From NCBI RefSeq assembly GCF_003234855.1, contig NZ_QKTO01000002.1, positions 310,001 through 374,000 on the forward strand: a stretch of DNA of 64,000 nucleotides. The letters are read 5' to 3'. The notes below the pieces were generated by a model. It was not told the DNA's origin, made no database searches, and saw nothing but the letters and a program-made list of their open reading frames with translations. Position numbers and translations under genes: made by a program. Within the stretch, counting starts at the first letter, position 1, and the number at the start of each line of letters is the position of its first letter. This DNA comes from Curtobacterium sp. MCBD17_032. GTDB taxonomy: Bacteria; Actinomycetota; Actinomycetes; Actinomycetales; Microbacteriaceae. This document shows positions 1 to 7,638 of the stretch, one piece after another.

Positions 1-583
1 GCGGGTCGACGAAGTGCAGGGCGACGAGGACCGCCAGGAACGACCCGGCGTTGATGACGAACACCCACCCGGAGCCGATCGCGGCGATGAGGACGCCGGC
101 GACCGCGGGGCCGACGAGCCGGGCTGCGTTGAACGACGCCGAGTTCAGGGCGACGGCGTTCGACACGTCCTCGCCTGTGACGACGTCGGACACGAAGGCC
201 TGCCGGACCGGGGTGTCGAACGCGGCGACCACACCGAGTGCGAGGGCGAAGCCGTACAGGGACCAGAGCGTCGCGGTGTCGGTGAGGACCATCACGGCGA
301 GGCCGAGCCCGAGCAGCCCCATCAGGCCCTGGGTCAGCATGAGCATCCGACGGCGGTCGAACCGGTCGGCGACCAGCCCGGTCCAGGGCAGCAGGAGCAG
401 CTGCGGGCCGAACTGCAGCGCCATCGTGACACCCACCGCGACGGCGTCCTCGTCGGTCAGCTGGGTGAGGACGATCCAGTCCTGGGCCGTGCGCTGCATC
501 CAGGTGCCAATGTTCGACACGAGGGCGCCGGCGAACCAGATGCGGTAGTTGCGTCCCGAGAGGGACCGGAACACGGCGCTCAC
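1..583 (-). CDS. MFS transporter, N-terminal part (runs off window start)
   Basis: The reading frame starts at a GTG (581-583) that overlaps the stop of the upstream marR gene (GTGA) and runs off the left edge, so only about 194 residues are visible. The product begins VSAVFRSLSGRNYRIWF and shows alternating hydrophobic helices. A loop reading VADRFDRRRML is the MFS loop 2-3 signature, followed by a TPVRQAF segment typical of the EntS-like MFS_3 exporter group. The protein should sit in the cytoplasmic membrane and export a small compound. Overlap with marR implies co-transcription, so the regulator probably controls this exporter. Substrate unknown. Confidence 0.85.
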   Translation of the reverse strand, partial: MSAVFRSLSGRNYRIWFAGALVSNIGTWMQRTAQDWIVLTQLTDEDAVAVGVTMALQFGPQLLLLPWTGLVADRFDRRRMLMLTQGLMGLLGLGLAVMVLTDTATLWSLYGFALALGVVAAFDTPVRQAFVSDVVTGEDVSNAVALNSASFNAARLVGPAVAGVLIAAIGSGWVFVINAGSFLAVLVALHFVDP

Positions 584-1044
584 CGGACGGCGAGCTTCCG
601 CATGACGTCGGTGGCGGCCGCGAGGGTCCGCCGTTCGGCCGCCGTGAGTGCCGCGAGCCGCGGGCTGAGCCACTCGTCACGACGCTGACGGGTCTCGGCG
701 ACGAACTCGACGCCGGCCGGGGTCGGGCAGAGCAGCACCTTCCGCCGGTCGTCGCCGTGGTCGTCCTTGGTCAGCAGGCCGCGGTCGATCAGGACGTCCA
801 CGGTCTTCGTCATCGACGGGGGAGTCACGCCCTCGGCCCGGCTGAGGTCGGCGAGCGTCATCGCACCATCGCGGTGCAGCAGCGCGAGGGCGGAGAACTG
901 GGCGTCGGTGACGGAGGTGTCGGCCTTCTGTGCCCGGAGGGTCCGCGAGAGCCGGTTCACGGCCACCCGGACGTCCGTCGCGAGCGCGGCGGACGCTGCG
1001 GGTCGACGTCGAGAGGCGGTCGGGAGCGGTTCGGTGGCGGTCAC
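580..1044 (-). CDS. MarR family transcriptional regulator
   Basis: This 154-residue protein starts at GTG 1044 and has the MarR winged-helix layout. An N-terminal dimerisation helix is followed by a helix-turn-helix (MTLADLSRAEGVTPPSMTKT) and a wing with the DRRKV motif, about residues 55-110. MarR proteins bind palindromes as dimers and usually repress an adjacent exporter, released by a ligand. Its stop overlaps the GTG of the MFS gene downstream, and a short inverted repeat lies about 20 bases upstream of its start. It probably represses itself and the exporter. The ligand cannot be read from sequence. Confidence 0.85.
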   Translation of the reverse strand: MTATEPLPTASRRRPAASAALATDVRVAVNRLSRTLRAQKADTSVTDAQFSALALLHRDGAMTLADLSRAEGVTPPSMTKTVDVLIDRGLLTKDDHGDDRRKVLLCPTPAGVEFVAETRQRRDEWLSPRLAALTAAERRTLAAATDVMRKLAVR

Positions 1045-1063
1045 GGATCGTCAGCCTACCTCA

Positions 1064-1080
1064 TTAGTTCAGCGAACGAA
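1064..1080. promoter_or_regulatory. Candidate MarR operator
   Basis: The imperfect inverted repeat TTAGTTC-AGC-GAACGAA matches at six of seven arm positions. It lies 20 bases upstream of the marR start, in the intergenic space shared with the divergent SDR gene. Position and symmetry fit a MarR-family autoregulatory site; this is inference. Confidence 0.4.
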
Positions 1081-1196
1081 CCAGTTGGGGCCGCCTCACC
1101 GCCGCTGTCGCCGACCACCAGGCGTACGATGGGGATCTGGACAACAGGTGTTGCCCAGATGACGCGGGCCGGACGGCACGAGGAGGAGCAGGACAC

Positions 1197-1949
1197 ATGA
1201 ACGGGTTCGAGGGCAAGGTCGCCATCGTCACCGGAGGTGGCAGCGGGATCGGCGAGTCGATCGCGAAGGAGCTCGCGGCAGCGGGTGCCTCCGTCGTCGT
1301 GACGGACATCAAGCAGGAGGCGGCCGAGCGAGTCGTCGCCGAGATCGAGCAGGCCGGTGGCACCGCGGCCGCCGTCGCCGCGAACTCGGCCCTCGCCGTC
1401 GACAACGAGCGGGCCGTGCAGTTCGCCGTCGACACCTACGGCGCACTGCACCTCGCCGTGAACAACGCAGGCATCGGCGCCGCTCCGCAGCCCATCGGTG
1501 AGTACGACGTCGCAGCGTGGGACCGCGTCCGCGCCGTCGACCTGGACGGCGTCTTCTACGGCCTCCGCTACGAGATCCCGGCGATCCTCGAGGCCGGTGG
1601 CGGCGCGATCGTCAACATGTCGTCCGTCCTCGGCTCGGTCGGCATCGCGAACAACGCCGCGTACGTGGCGTCGAAGCACGCGCTCGTCGGCCTCACCAAG
1701 GTCGCGGCACTCGAGTACACGGCCAAGGGTGTCCGCACCAACGCCGTCGGCCCGGGCTTCATCGACACCCCGCTCGTCCGGTCCTCGCTGAGCGCCGAGG
1801 AGCTCGCGGGCCTCGAGTCGCTGCACGCCGCCGGTCGGCTCGGCACCGACGCCGAGGTCGCCGCGCTCGTCCTGTTCCTGCTGAGCGACCGGGCGTCGTT
1901 CATCAGCGGCAGCTACCACCTGGTCGACGGCGGCTACTCCGCGCACTGA
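1197..1949 (+). CDS. SDR family NAD(P)-dependent oxidoreductase
   Basis: This 250-residue protein is a classical short-chain dehydrogenase. The nucleotide-binding motif TGGGSGIG lies at residues 12-19, NNAG near 89, a catalytic Ser in NMSSVLGS near 142, and YVASK (Tyr/Lys pair) near 155-159. The tail ISGSYHLVDGGYSAH is the usual SDR C-terminus. Length matches the family. An AGGAGGAG ribosome binding site lies just upstream of ATG 1197. It is divergent from marR, with a shared promoter region. The substrate (an alcohol or ketone) cannot be assigned. Confidence 0.9.
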   Translation: MNGFEGKVAIVTGGGSGIGESIAKELAAAGASVVVTDIKQEAAERVVAEIEQAGGTAAAVAANSALAVDNERAVQFAVDTYGALHLAVNNAGIGAAPQPIGEYDVAAWDRVRAVDLDGVFYGLRYEIPAILEAGGGAIVNMSSVLGSVGIANNAAYVASKHALVGLTKVAALEYTAKGVRTNAVGPGFIDTPLVRSSLSAEELAGLESLHAAGRLGTDAEVAALVLFLLSDRASFISGSYHLVDGGYSAH

Positions 1950-2056
1950 CCGTCCGCGCACTGAGCCTCAGCGCACCCGCCTCGGTGCACAGGCCCTCCG
2001 TGCGGTCGCGCGGACGACCGCGAGCCGGTGCGCGTGCGCCGACGGACCGGCCGGCG

Positions 2057-2120
2057 GACGGACGGGAGGCCCGACCGCCGTGAGCAGATCTGCTCACCGC
2101 GGCCGGGCCTCCCGTCCGTC
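2057..2120. terminator. Bidirectional terminator-like inverted repeat
   Basis: Perfect 17-base arms (2057-2073 and 2104-2120) contain the GGGAGGCCCG/CGGGCCTCCC core. They enclose a second perfect 16-base palindrome (2081-2096, TGAGCAGATCTGCTCA). The element lies between the convergent SDR and acetamidase-type genes, and its right arm touches the latter's stop codon. It is the most complete member of an inverted-repeat family recurring across the window. Confidence 0.65.
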
Positions 2121-3057
2121 AGCGGGTCTGCGTGAGGATCGCGTCGTGTGCGAGCAGTGCGTGCACGCCCCACGTCCGGTTGGCGATCTGCGTGATCCGC
2201 ATGCTCACCGCGACGCTGGCCATCGCGAGCGCCTCGGCGCGGCCGATGCCGTGCTCGGACGCGATCCAGTCGACCATCCGGTCGAGGGCCGTGGTCGTCG
2301 CCGCGTTGAGGTCCGCGTCGAAGCCGAACGTGATGCGCCCGGCCGGGGTGTCGGCGTGGATGCCCGCGACCGGCGCCGTGTCGAGCAGGGACAGCGTCAT
2401 CGTCGTCGTCATGCCGCACTCGACGGCCGTGCCGGAGACCTCGCCGTCGCCCTGGGCGGCGTGCCCGTCCCCGACCGTCAGCAGCGCGTCGGGCACCGTC
2501 ACCGGCAGGTACAGCGTGGCGCCGGCGACGAGTTCGCGGCAGTCGATGTTGCCGCCGCCGACGGCCCGGGGCGGGGTGGTCACGTGCTCACCGGTGGCCT
2601 CCGGCGGGACCCCGACGACGCCGAGGAACGGGGCGGTCCGGACGCCGAGTCCGAGCTGGTTGGAGGCGGTGCCCGCCGACGGGTCGATGTCCCACAGGAG
2701 CGGACCGCGGGTCGCGGGGTCGGCCAGCCCGAGCGCGCGGTTCACCGGCGTGTCCACGCCGCCGGAGCCGGTGTAGCCCCAGTCGTCCGGGACGAGGTCG
2801 TCGAACCGCACGGCCAGGACCTGACCCGGTCGGGCGCCCCGGACCGCGATCGGCCCGAGCAGACAGTGGCCGCGTCGGGGACTGATGAGGGTGGGGACGT
2901 CGACGCCGGGGGCTGGCAGCCGTCGGGTGTACCCGGCGGCGTCGAGCGTGTGGACCGTGACGGTGTCGCCGGGCTCGACCGTCAGCACGGGGTCGCGCTC
3001 GGCGGTGAACACGTCGACGGCGGTGTCCTCGGTGGTCGCGATGCGGTGATGGGTCAC
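2119..3057 (-). CDS. Acetamidase/formamidase family protein
   Basis: This 312-residue protein starts at GTG 3057 (VTHHRIATTE). It resembles the FmdA/AmdA amidase family: a PGDTVTVHTLDA segment near the N-terminus, a GPIAVRGARPGQVLAV block, a VGGGNIDCREL motif, and a GDGHAAQGDGEVSG metal-site segment near residue 200. These enzymes hydrolyse short amides to ammonia and a carboxylate. The open frame extends upstream, but that part is the low-complexity repeat region, so the GTG next to the conserved start is preferred. It is convergent with the SDR gene. Confidence 0.85.
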   Translation of the reverse strand: MTHHRIATTEDTAVDVFTAERDPVLTVEPGDTVTVHTLDAAGYTRRLPAPGVDVPTLISPRRGHCLLGPIAVRGARPGQVLAVRFDDLVPDDWGYTGSGGVDTPVNRALGLADPATRGPLLWDIDPSAGTASNQLGLGVRTAPFLGVVGVPPEATGEHVTTPPRAVGGGNIDCRELVAGATLYLPVTVPDALLTVGDGHAAQGDGEVSGTAVECGMTTTMTLSLLDTAPVAGIHADTPAGRITFGFDADLNAATTTALDRMVDWIASEHGIGRAEALAMASVAVSMRITQIANRTWGVHALLAHDAILTQTR

Positions 3058-3097
3058 CCGGTGATCCTGCCAGGCGGCGCCTGTCGGTGAGGTGGGG

Positions 3098-3113
3098 CGG
3101 GCCTCCCGTCCGG
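3098..3113. repeat. Half-site of the GGGAGGCCCG repeat family
   Basis: A single CGGGCCTCCCGTCCGG arm without its partner sits upstream of the acetamidase-type gene. It matches the right arm of the complete elements at 2057-2120 and 37659-37700. Confidence 0.5.
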
Positions 3114-3182
3114 GGCGGACCGAGGCGGACCTGCGGCCTGCGGCGGCGAGACGGGCCCGTCTGCTCTGGACGCCGCGGAACG

Positions 3183-3216
3183 CGCGAGACGCCGCCGGAT
3201 CCGGCGGCGTCTCGCG
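3183..3216. repeat. Perfect 34-bp palindrome
   Basis: Two 17-base arms meet with no spacer; the left arm is CGCGAGACGCCGCCGGA and the right arm its exact complement. It could form a cruciform, or a terminator hairpin for the pit remnant transcribed from the right. The arm motif GGCGTCTCGC recurs in the tandem repeats just downstream. Confidence 0.7.
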
Positions 3217-3222
3217 TGCGGT

Positions 3223-3368
3223 GTGGCGTCGCCCGCAGACGGTGGCGTCCCGCGCGCCCCGCGGTGTGTGCGCACGGCGGCGTCTCCTGCAGACGGTGGC
3301 GTCTCGCGCGCCGCGCATCCTGTGCGCACGGCGGCGTCTCGGCGAGACGGTGGTGTCCCGCGGGTCAG
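3223..3368. repeat. 54-bp direct tandem repeat, about 2.7 copies
   Basis: Copies lie at 3223-3276, 3277-3330 and 3331-3368 (partial). Each carries GCAGACGGTGGCGTC, a GCGCGCC stretch and TGTGCGCACG, with scattered substitutions. There is no unique spacer between units. The repeats fill the space between the acetamidase-type gene and the pit remnant and end at the remnant's stop codon. I see no gene in 3058-3364. Confidence 0.7.
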
Positions 3369-3608
3369 TGGAACCGGGGGATGGTCAACCAGATCCCGTA
3401 CAGGACGGCCGCGCCGCAGAGTGCGAAGCACACACCGACACCCAGGGCCGCGGCGAGGGGTCGCGGCGCGCGGGGTCGTGCCCGAGCGCGGGGTCTCCTC
3501 CATGGCCACCGAGGTGGCCATGGCGTTCGCGGTGTCGTGGAACCCGTTCGTGAAGTCGAACACGAGGGCCACCACGATCACCACCACGACGGTGACGAGG
3601 ACGTCCAT
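3365..3608 (-). pseudogene. Remnant of a PiT phosphate transporter joined to the end of its small membrane partner
   Basis: From ATG 3608 the first 35 residues (MDVLVTVVVVIVVALVFDF, then TNGFHDTANAMATSVA) are the unmistakable N-terminus of an inorganic phosphate transporter of the PiT family. Homology then stops. In another frame the segment ends with a transmembrane helix and tail (CFALCGAAVLYGIWLTIPRFH) before a TGA at 3365. That tail resembles the C-terminus of the small membrane protein often encoded after pit in Actinobacteria. A normal PiT is over 330 residues, so more than a kilobase appears deleted and the two ends are out of frame. The tail assignment is from memory of the family. 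Confidence 0.7.
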
Positions 3609-3686
3609 GCGCGCGACGCCAGGCCGGTACCCGACGGTGCGCGTGAACGCGGGATGAACAGGTGCGGCGTCTGCCAGGATGGCGCC

Positions 3687-4574
3687 GTGCCCACGTTCTC
3701 CGCCGCGCGAGGCGACTCCTCGTTCACCGACGCCTCCGGCGTCGAGATCGTCTACTCGACCTGGCGTGCCGGCAAGCCGAAGGGCATCGTGCAGATCGCG
3801 CACGGCGTCGGGGAGCACGCGCTGCGGTACGAGCCGCTCGCGCAGGACCTCGTGCGCGCCGGGTGGACCGTGCACGCGAACGACCAGCGTGGGCACGGTC
3901 GGACCGGTCTCGGTCAGTGGGACGGCGACCACGGGAAGCTCGGGAGACTCGGGGCCGGCGGGCTCCGGGCGGCGATCGCGGCCGTCGAGCAGATGACGTC
4001 CGTGGCGACGGCCGACGACCCGGGGCTGCCCGTCGTGCTGCTCGGACACTCGTGGGGGTCGCTCATGGCCCAGCGGATCGTGAACACCTCGTCCGAGCGG
4101 TACGCGGGTGTCGTGCTGTCGGCGACCGCCTACCGGCTGCCCGGGCTCATGAACGGCGGCGACCTCAACCGGCGGCACGCGGCATCGGGGCCGACGAAAC
4201 ACGAGTGGCTCACCCGGGACCGGGCCGTCATCGACGCCGTCGGGGTCGACCCGCTGGCCGTGGAGGCCGACGTGCTCGGCCTGTTCGGGCTGCCGGACAC
4301 CCTCCGGCTGCTCGGGGTCCCGCGCCGGAACATCCCGCACGACCTGCCGATGCTGCTGCAGGTCGGGTCCGAGGACTCGCTCGGCGGACCCCGCTCGGTC
4401 GAGCTGCTCGCACGGGCGTACCGGCGGCGTGGTCGGCTGTCCGACGTGACCGTCCGCGTGTACGAGGGGGCACGTCACGAGGTCTACAACGAGACGAACC
4501 GCGACGAGGTGGTCGCGGACCTCGTCGCGTGGCTCGACGGGGCCGTCGCGGGTCGCGGACCCGGCGTCAGCTGA
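3687..4574 (+). CDS. Alpha/beta hydrolase, monoacylglycerol-lipase type
   Basis: This 295-residue protein starts at GTG 3687, with an AGGA site about eight bases upstream; ATG 3654 in the same frame is an alternative. It has the serine-aminopeptidase S33/Hydrolase_4 layout: HGVGEHALRYEPLA near residue 40, DQRGHGRTG, the nucleophile elbow GHSWGS near 115, an acid in QVGSEDSLGG, and a catalytic His in YEGARHEVYNE. It probably hydrolyses lipid or carboxyl esters in the cytoplasm. Its last eight bases overlap the end of the convergent hydrolase on the other strand. Confidence 0.85.
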   Translation: MPTFSAARGDSSFTDASGVEIVYSTWRAGKPKGIVQIAHGVGEHALRYEPLAQDLVRAGWTVHANDQRGHGRTGLGQWDGDHGKLGRLGAGGLRAAIAAVEQMTSVATADDPGLPVVLLGHSWGSLMAQRIVNTSSERYAGVVLSATAYRLPGLMNGGDLNRRHAASGPTKHEWLTRDRAVIDAVGVDPLAVEADVLGLFGLPDTLRLLGVPRRNIPHDLPMLLQVGSEDSLGGPRSVELLARAYRRRGRLSDVTVRVYEGARHEVYNETNRDEVVADLVAWLDGAVAGRGPGVS

Positions 4575-5706
4575 CGGGGACGGAACGCCCCGCCACGCGT
4601 CCGAGGAAGCGGCGCACCGATCCGTGGAACAGGTCCGGGTCGCGGTTCATCTCCGAGCCGTGCGGGCAGGGCGCGACCTCCACCAGCGTCGCCGTCGGCC
4701 CCGCCGCCGCCACGAAGCGACGGGAGGCGTCGATCGGCACGTCCCGGTCGCCGACGCTGTGGATCACGAGCAGCGGCACCCCGACCGGCGGCCTCGGTCG
4801 CAACCGTCCGAGGGGGATCGGCGTCCGCACACCCGCGAGCCGGGAGAGCCCGGGGACCGTGAGCGCGCCCGCCCCGAGCACGCCGAGGAACCCGGGGAAG
4901 CCCGCCTTCACCGCACCCCACCGCAGCGCGGTGAACCAGTCGAGGGCCGGGCACACCAGGACCATGGCGTCGATGCGGTCGCGGAGGGCCGAGTCGCTGG
5001 CCGCGTGCATGGCGACGGTCGCGCCCATCGACCACCCGACGAGCACGAGCCGCTCCGCACCGTGGTCGACGGCGTACCGCATCGCGGCGTCGAGGTCGTG
5101 CCACTCCTCGGCACCGAAGGTCGCGGGCAGTCCGCGGTCGTCCTCGGCATCGCCGCGGTACCCGATCACGAGCGAGCTCATGCCGGCGGCGAGGGTGTCG
5201 GGGACGCCGCGGAGGACCGCGGTCCGGCTGGAGTGGATGCCGTGCACGTGGATCGCCCACGTCGTCGCTCCCGGCACGGGGAAGAGCCAGGCCGGCCGGT
5301 CCGATCCGTCGGCCGTGATCACGAGCTCGGTGGAGTCGGGCGACACGGCCGCCGGCTCGTCGAGGAGGTACCCGGTCCAGAGCAGCTCGTCGCCCGGCGT
5401 CGGCAGGGTCCCCGGGTCGTCGAGCACGGCGCGGCACACCCGATCACCGTCGTCCGTGCGGACGTCGCCGAGCAGGACGCTGTGCTCGGCGGCCCCGAAG
5501 TACACCCGGTACACGCCCGGGCACCGGGTCTGCTCGTCGGCCGGCACGGTGACACCCGCGGGACCCACGTCGAGGACGGTCACGGTCCGCTTCGGACGCG
5601 GGTGGACGGCCTTGCGGGCGACCACGACACCCGCTGCGGTCGATGCTGCGAGCCCCACGGCGGCCGCTCCCGACACTGCACGGACCACGACGCCGGTCAT
5701 GCCCAT
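4567..5706 (-). CDS. Alpha/beta hydrolase with N-terminal membrane anchor
   Basis: This 379-residue protein begins at ATG 5706 (MGMTG; ATG 5700 is an in-frame alternative). An N-terminal hydrophobic segment (about 5-28) suggests a signal anchor. About 130 residues of unassigned domain follow, then an alpha/beta hydrolase domain. Visible motifs are HVHGIHSSRT, the nucleophile elbow GWSMGAT near residue 220, HSVGDRDVPID carrying the acid, and CPHGSE carrying the His. The substrate is unknown. The 6C RNA and a long spacer lie upstream. The 3' end overlaps the convergent hydrolase by eight bases. Confidence 0.8.
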   Translation of the reverse strand: MGMTGVVVRAVSGAAAVGLAASTAAGVVVARKAVHPRPKRTVTVLDVGPAGVTVPADEQTRCPGVYRVYFGAAEHSVLLGDVRTDDGDRVCRAVLDDPGTLPTPGDELLWTGYLLDEPAAVSPDSTELVITADGSDRPAWLFPVPGATTWAIHVHGIHSSRTAVLRGVPDTLAAGMSSLVIGYRGDAEDDRGLPATFGAEEWHDLDAAMRYAVDHGAERLVLVGWSMGATVAMHAASDSALRDRIDAMVLVCPALDWFTALRWGAVKAGFPGFLGVLGAGALTVPGLSRLAGVRTPIPLGRLRPRPPVGVPLLVIHSVGDRDVPIDASRRFVAAAGPTATLVEVAPCPHGSEMNRDPDLFHGSVRRFLGRVAGRSVPVS

Positions 5707-5859
5707 GCGCGGACCCCACCGCCCCGTCGAACGCCCGGTCCGACGTCGTGCGGTCCTGTGCCGTGCTGTCCGGCGCTGCCCTGGCTGCCTCTGTCCTGTC
5801 TGACCACACGACGACCCTATTCGGGAAGCGGGGACCCGTCGGAGACCTGTGGAGAACCC

Positions 5860-5984
5860 CCTGCGAACGGGAAGGACCCCGGCCTGTTGGGGGGAACAGA
5901 CCGGGGCCGGGCCACTCGACCCATTGGGGGGAACGGATCGAGCGGCGACGCCCGAGGCTCGAGGGGGGTCGCACCCCAGGCGTG
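5860..5984 (-). ncRNA. 6C RNA (two hairpins with six-cytosine loops)
   Basis: Read on the minus strand, the region holds two consecutive hairpins whose loops are runs of six C in the context TTCCCCCCAA. The stems are 5915-5942 and 5877-5906. Both stems have different sequences but the same architecture, including an internal mismatch at the same level, which indicates selection on RNA structure. A third, shorter CGA-CCCCCC-TCG hairpin lies just upstream (about 5958-5969). Hairpins with six-C loops are the definition of the actinobacterial 6C RNA. Promoter-like boxes lie upstream at 5991-6019. The exact 3' end is uncertain. Confidence 0.8.
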
Positions 5985-5990
5985 GTGACG

Positions 5991-6019
5991 ACGCTACGCC
6001 CGCACACGCACAGCGGCAA
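5991..6019 (-). promoter_or_regulatory. Promoter of the 6C RNA
   Basis: On the minus strand TTGCCG (6014-6019) and TAGCGT (5991-5996) are separated by exactly 17 bases, good matches to housekeeping -35 and -10 boxes. Transcription would start near 5984, about 40 bases before the first complete six-C hairpin. Confidence 0.55.
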
Positions 6020-6081
6020 CTCGGTTCGTTTTCAGGTGATCGGGTCGCACTGCGGGCGACGGACGCCGTTCCCGGCCGCCG

Positions 6082-6121
6082 GCCGGGAGGTCCGCTGCGG
6101 GGCCGCCACGGGCCTCCCGGC
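6082..6121. repeat. GGGAGGCCCG-family inverted repeat
   Basis: Arms GCCGGGAGGTCCG (6082-6094) and CGGGCCTCCCGGC (6109-6121) pair with one G-T wobble. The element ends only 13 bases before the lplA start codon. It could terminate transcription entering from the left, or fold in the lplA leader. Confidence 0.55.
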
Positions 6122-6134
6122 ATAGGGTGGCGGC

Positions 6135-7184
6135 ATGCACGGTGAGTACAAGGTCCCCGGAGGCAAGCTCGTCGTCGTCGACCTGGAGGTCGTCGACGGC
6201 AGGATCGACCAGTTCCGCCTGGCCGGTGACTTCTTCCTGGAACCGGACGACGCGCTCCCGCTCATCGACCAGGCGGTGAACGGCCTCCGTGCCGACACCG
6301 ATGCCGCAGGGATCGCCGCCGCGGTGCGGCACGCGCTGCCGGAGGACGCCGTCCTGCTCGGGTTCACCCCGGAGTCCGTCGGGGTCGCGGTGCGCCGGGC
6401 GCTCTCGCGGGCGTCATCATGGCGGGACTACGAGTGGCAGGTCGTCCACGAGGGACCGATCAGCCCGAACGAGCACCTCGCACTCGACCAGGTCCTCACC
6501 GAGGAGGTCGGGGCCGGACGCCGCGGGCCGACCCTGCGCATCTGGGAGTGGGACCAGCCCGCTGTCGTCATCGGGTCGTTCCAGTCGCTGAAGAACGAGG
6601 TCGACCCCGCCGGCGCCGAGAAGTACGGCGTGCAGGTCGTCCGTCGCATCTCCGGCGGCGGCGCGATGTTCATGGACGCGGGTGCGATCATCTCGTACTC
6701 CCTCTACGTGCCGACCGACCTCGTGCAGGGCATGACGTTCGCCGACTCGTACGCGTACCTGGACGAGTGGGTGATCGAGGCGCTGAAGTCCCTCGGCATC
6801 GAGGCGTACTACCAGCCGCTCAACGACATCACCTCGACCAAGGGGAAGATCGGCGGGGCCGCGCAGAAGCGCCTCGGCACCGGGTCGCTCCTGCACCACG
6901 CCACCATGAGCTACGACATGGACGGCGAGAAGATGGTCGAGGTGCTCCGCATCGGCCGCGAGAAGATGAGCGACAAGGGGACGACGAGCGCCGCGAAGCG
7001 GGTCGACCCGCTCCGCTCGCAGACCGGTCTGACGCGTGCCGAGATCATCGACCGGCTCATCGGCACGTTCACGAAGCTCTACGGCGCGACCGAGGGGCAC
7101 GTCACCGACGCGGAGCGGCAGCGGGCGCAGGAACTCGTCGACACGAAGTTCTCGACGCGGGAGTGGCTCGAGCGGGTGCCCTGA
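6135..7184 (+). CDS. lplA: Lipoate-protein ligase A
   Basis: This 349-residue protein attaches lipoate to the lysine of E2 subunits and GcvH through a lipoyl-AMP intermediate. The catalytic domain (about residues 100-349) shows RRISGGGAMFMDAG, the lipoate-binding signature, and KIGGAAQKR with the catalytic lysine. Residues 1-90 form the small accessory domain, which in the E. coli enzyme lies at the C-terminus; here it is at the N-terminus, the arrangement seen in other Actinobacteria. A weak AGGGTGG site precedes ATG 6135. It appears monocistronic. Confidence 0.9.
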   Translation: MHGEYKVPGGKLVVVDLEVVDGRIDQFRLAGDFFLEPDDALPLIDQAVNGLRADTDAAGIAAAVRHALPEDAVLLGFTPESVGVAVRRALSRASSWRDYEWQVVHEGPISPNEHLALDQVLTEEVGAGRRGPTLRIWEWDQPAVVIGSFQSLKNEVDPAGAEKYGVQVVRRISGGGAMFMDAGAIISYSLYVPTDLVQGMTFADSYAYLDEWVIEALKSLGIEAYYQPLNDITSTKGKIGGAAQKRLGTGSLLHHATMSYDMDGEKMVEVLRIGREKMSDKGTTSAAKRVDPLRSQTGLTRAEIIDRLIGTFTKLYGATEGHVTDAERQRAQELVDTKFSTREWLERVP

Positions 7185-7284
7185 GCGCCGACTCCCGAGG
7201 TCCGGCCGTCGCCGTCGGTGCGGATCGCGAGGATCAGCCGCGCGGCGGATGTCCTCCGTGGATCAGCCACGTAGCGTCACTCCC

Positions 7285-7614
7285 GTGAACTGGTTGATCT
7301 TCCTGGGGGCGGTGGCCGTTGCGGCCGTCGTGATGTGGATCGCCGACCGTCTGAGCTGGATCGACCTGTCGAACAAGGCCACACGCGGGGGCGGGTCCGG
7401 CGGTGCGGTCGGGATGCTGGACGAGGTGTTCGCGCCGACGCGGCACGAGACCCAGAGCGAGTACGAGCGTCAGGCGCGGTTGCCGCGGGAGGCGCCGACG
7501 CCGGCCCGTCACGACCACGACCTGCTCAGCGGCACCGTGCTGATCCGTGTTCCGTCGGTTGGTCGTGTCGGCCGGCACGAGGCCCGGCCGGGCACGCTCG
7601 ACCGCACCTCTTGA
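7285..7614 (+). CDS. Small single-pass membrane protein, unknown
   Basis: This 109-residue protein starts at GTG 7285 (VNWLIFLGAVAVAAVV). One N-terminal transmembrane helix (about 2-20) is followed by a glycine-rich linker and a polar cytoplasmic tail containing RHETQSEYERQARLP. No enzymatic motif is visible. The tail pattern is common in small uncharacterised actinobacterial proteins. It follows lplA at 100 bases in the same direction. Function unknown. Confidence 0.6.
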   Translation: MNWLIFLGAVAVAAVVMWIADRLSWIDLSNKATRGGGSGGAVGMLDEVFAPTRHETQSEYERQARLPREAPTPARHDHDLLSGTVLIRVPSVGRVGRHEARPGTLDRTS

Positions 7615-7638
7615 CGTTCGGCGGCCGTCGAGCTGCCG

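Noticed and set aside
3223..3368. Possible CRISPR array in the 54-bp repeats
   Set aside because: Units abut directly with no unique spacers and no cas genes are near. It is a simple tandem repeat.
5877..5942. G-run hairpins as plus-strand terminators or G-quadruplexes
   Set aside because: The paired architecture, C-loop identity on the minus strand and an upstream minus-strand promoter fit 6C RNA better.
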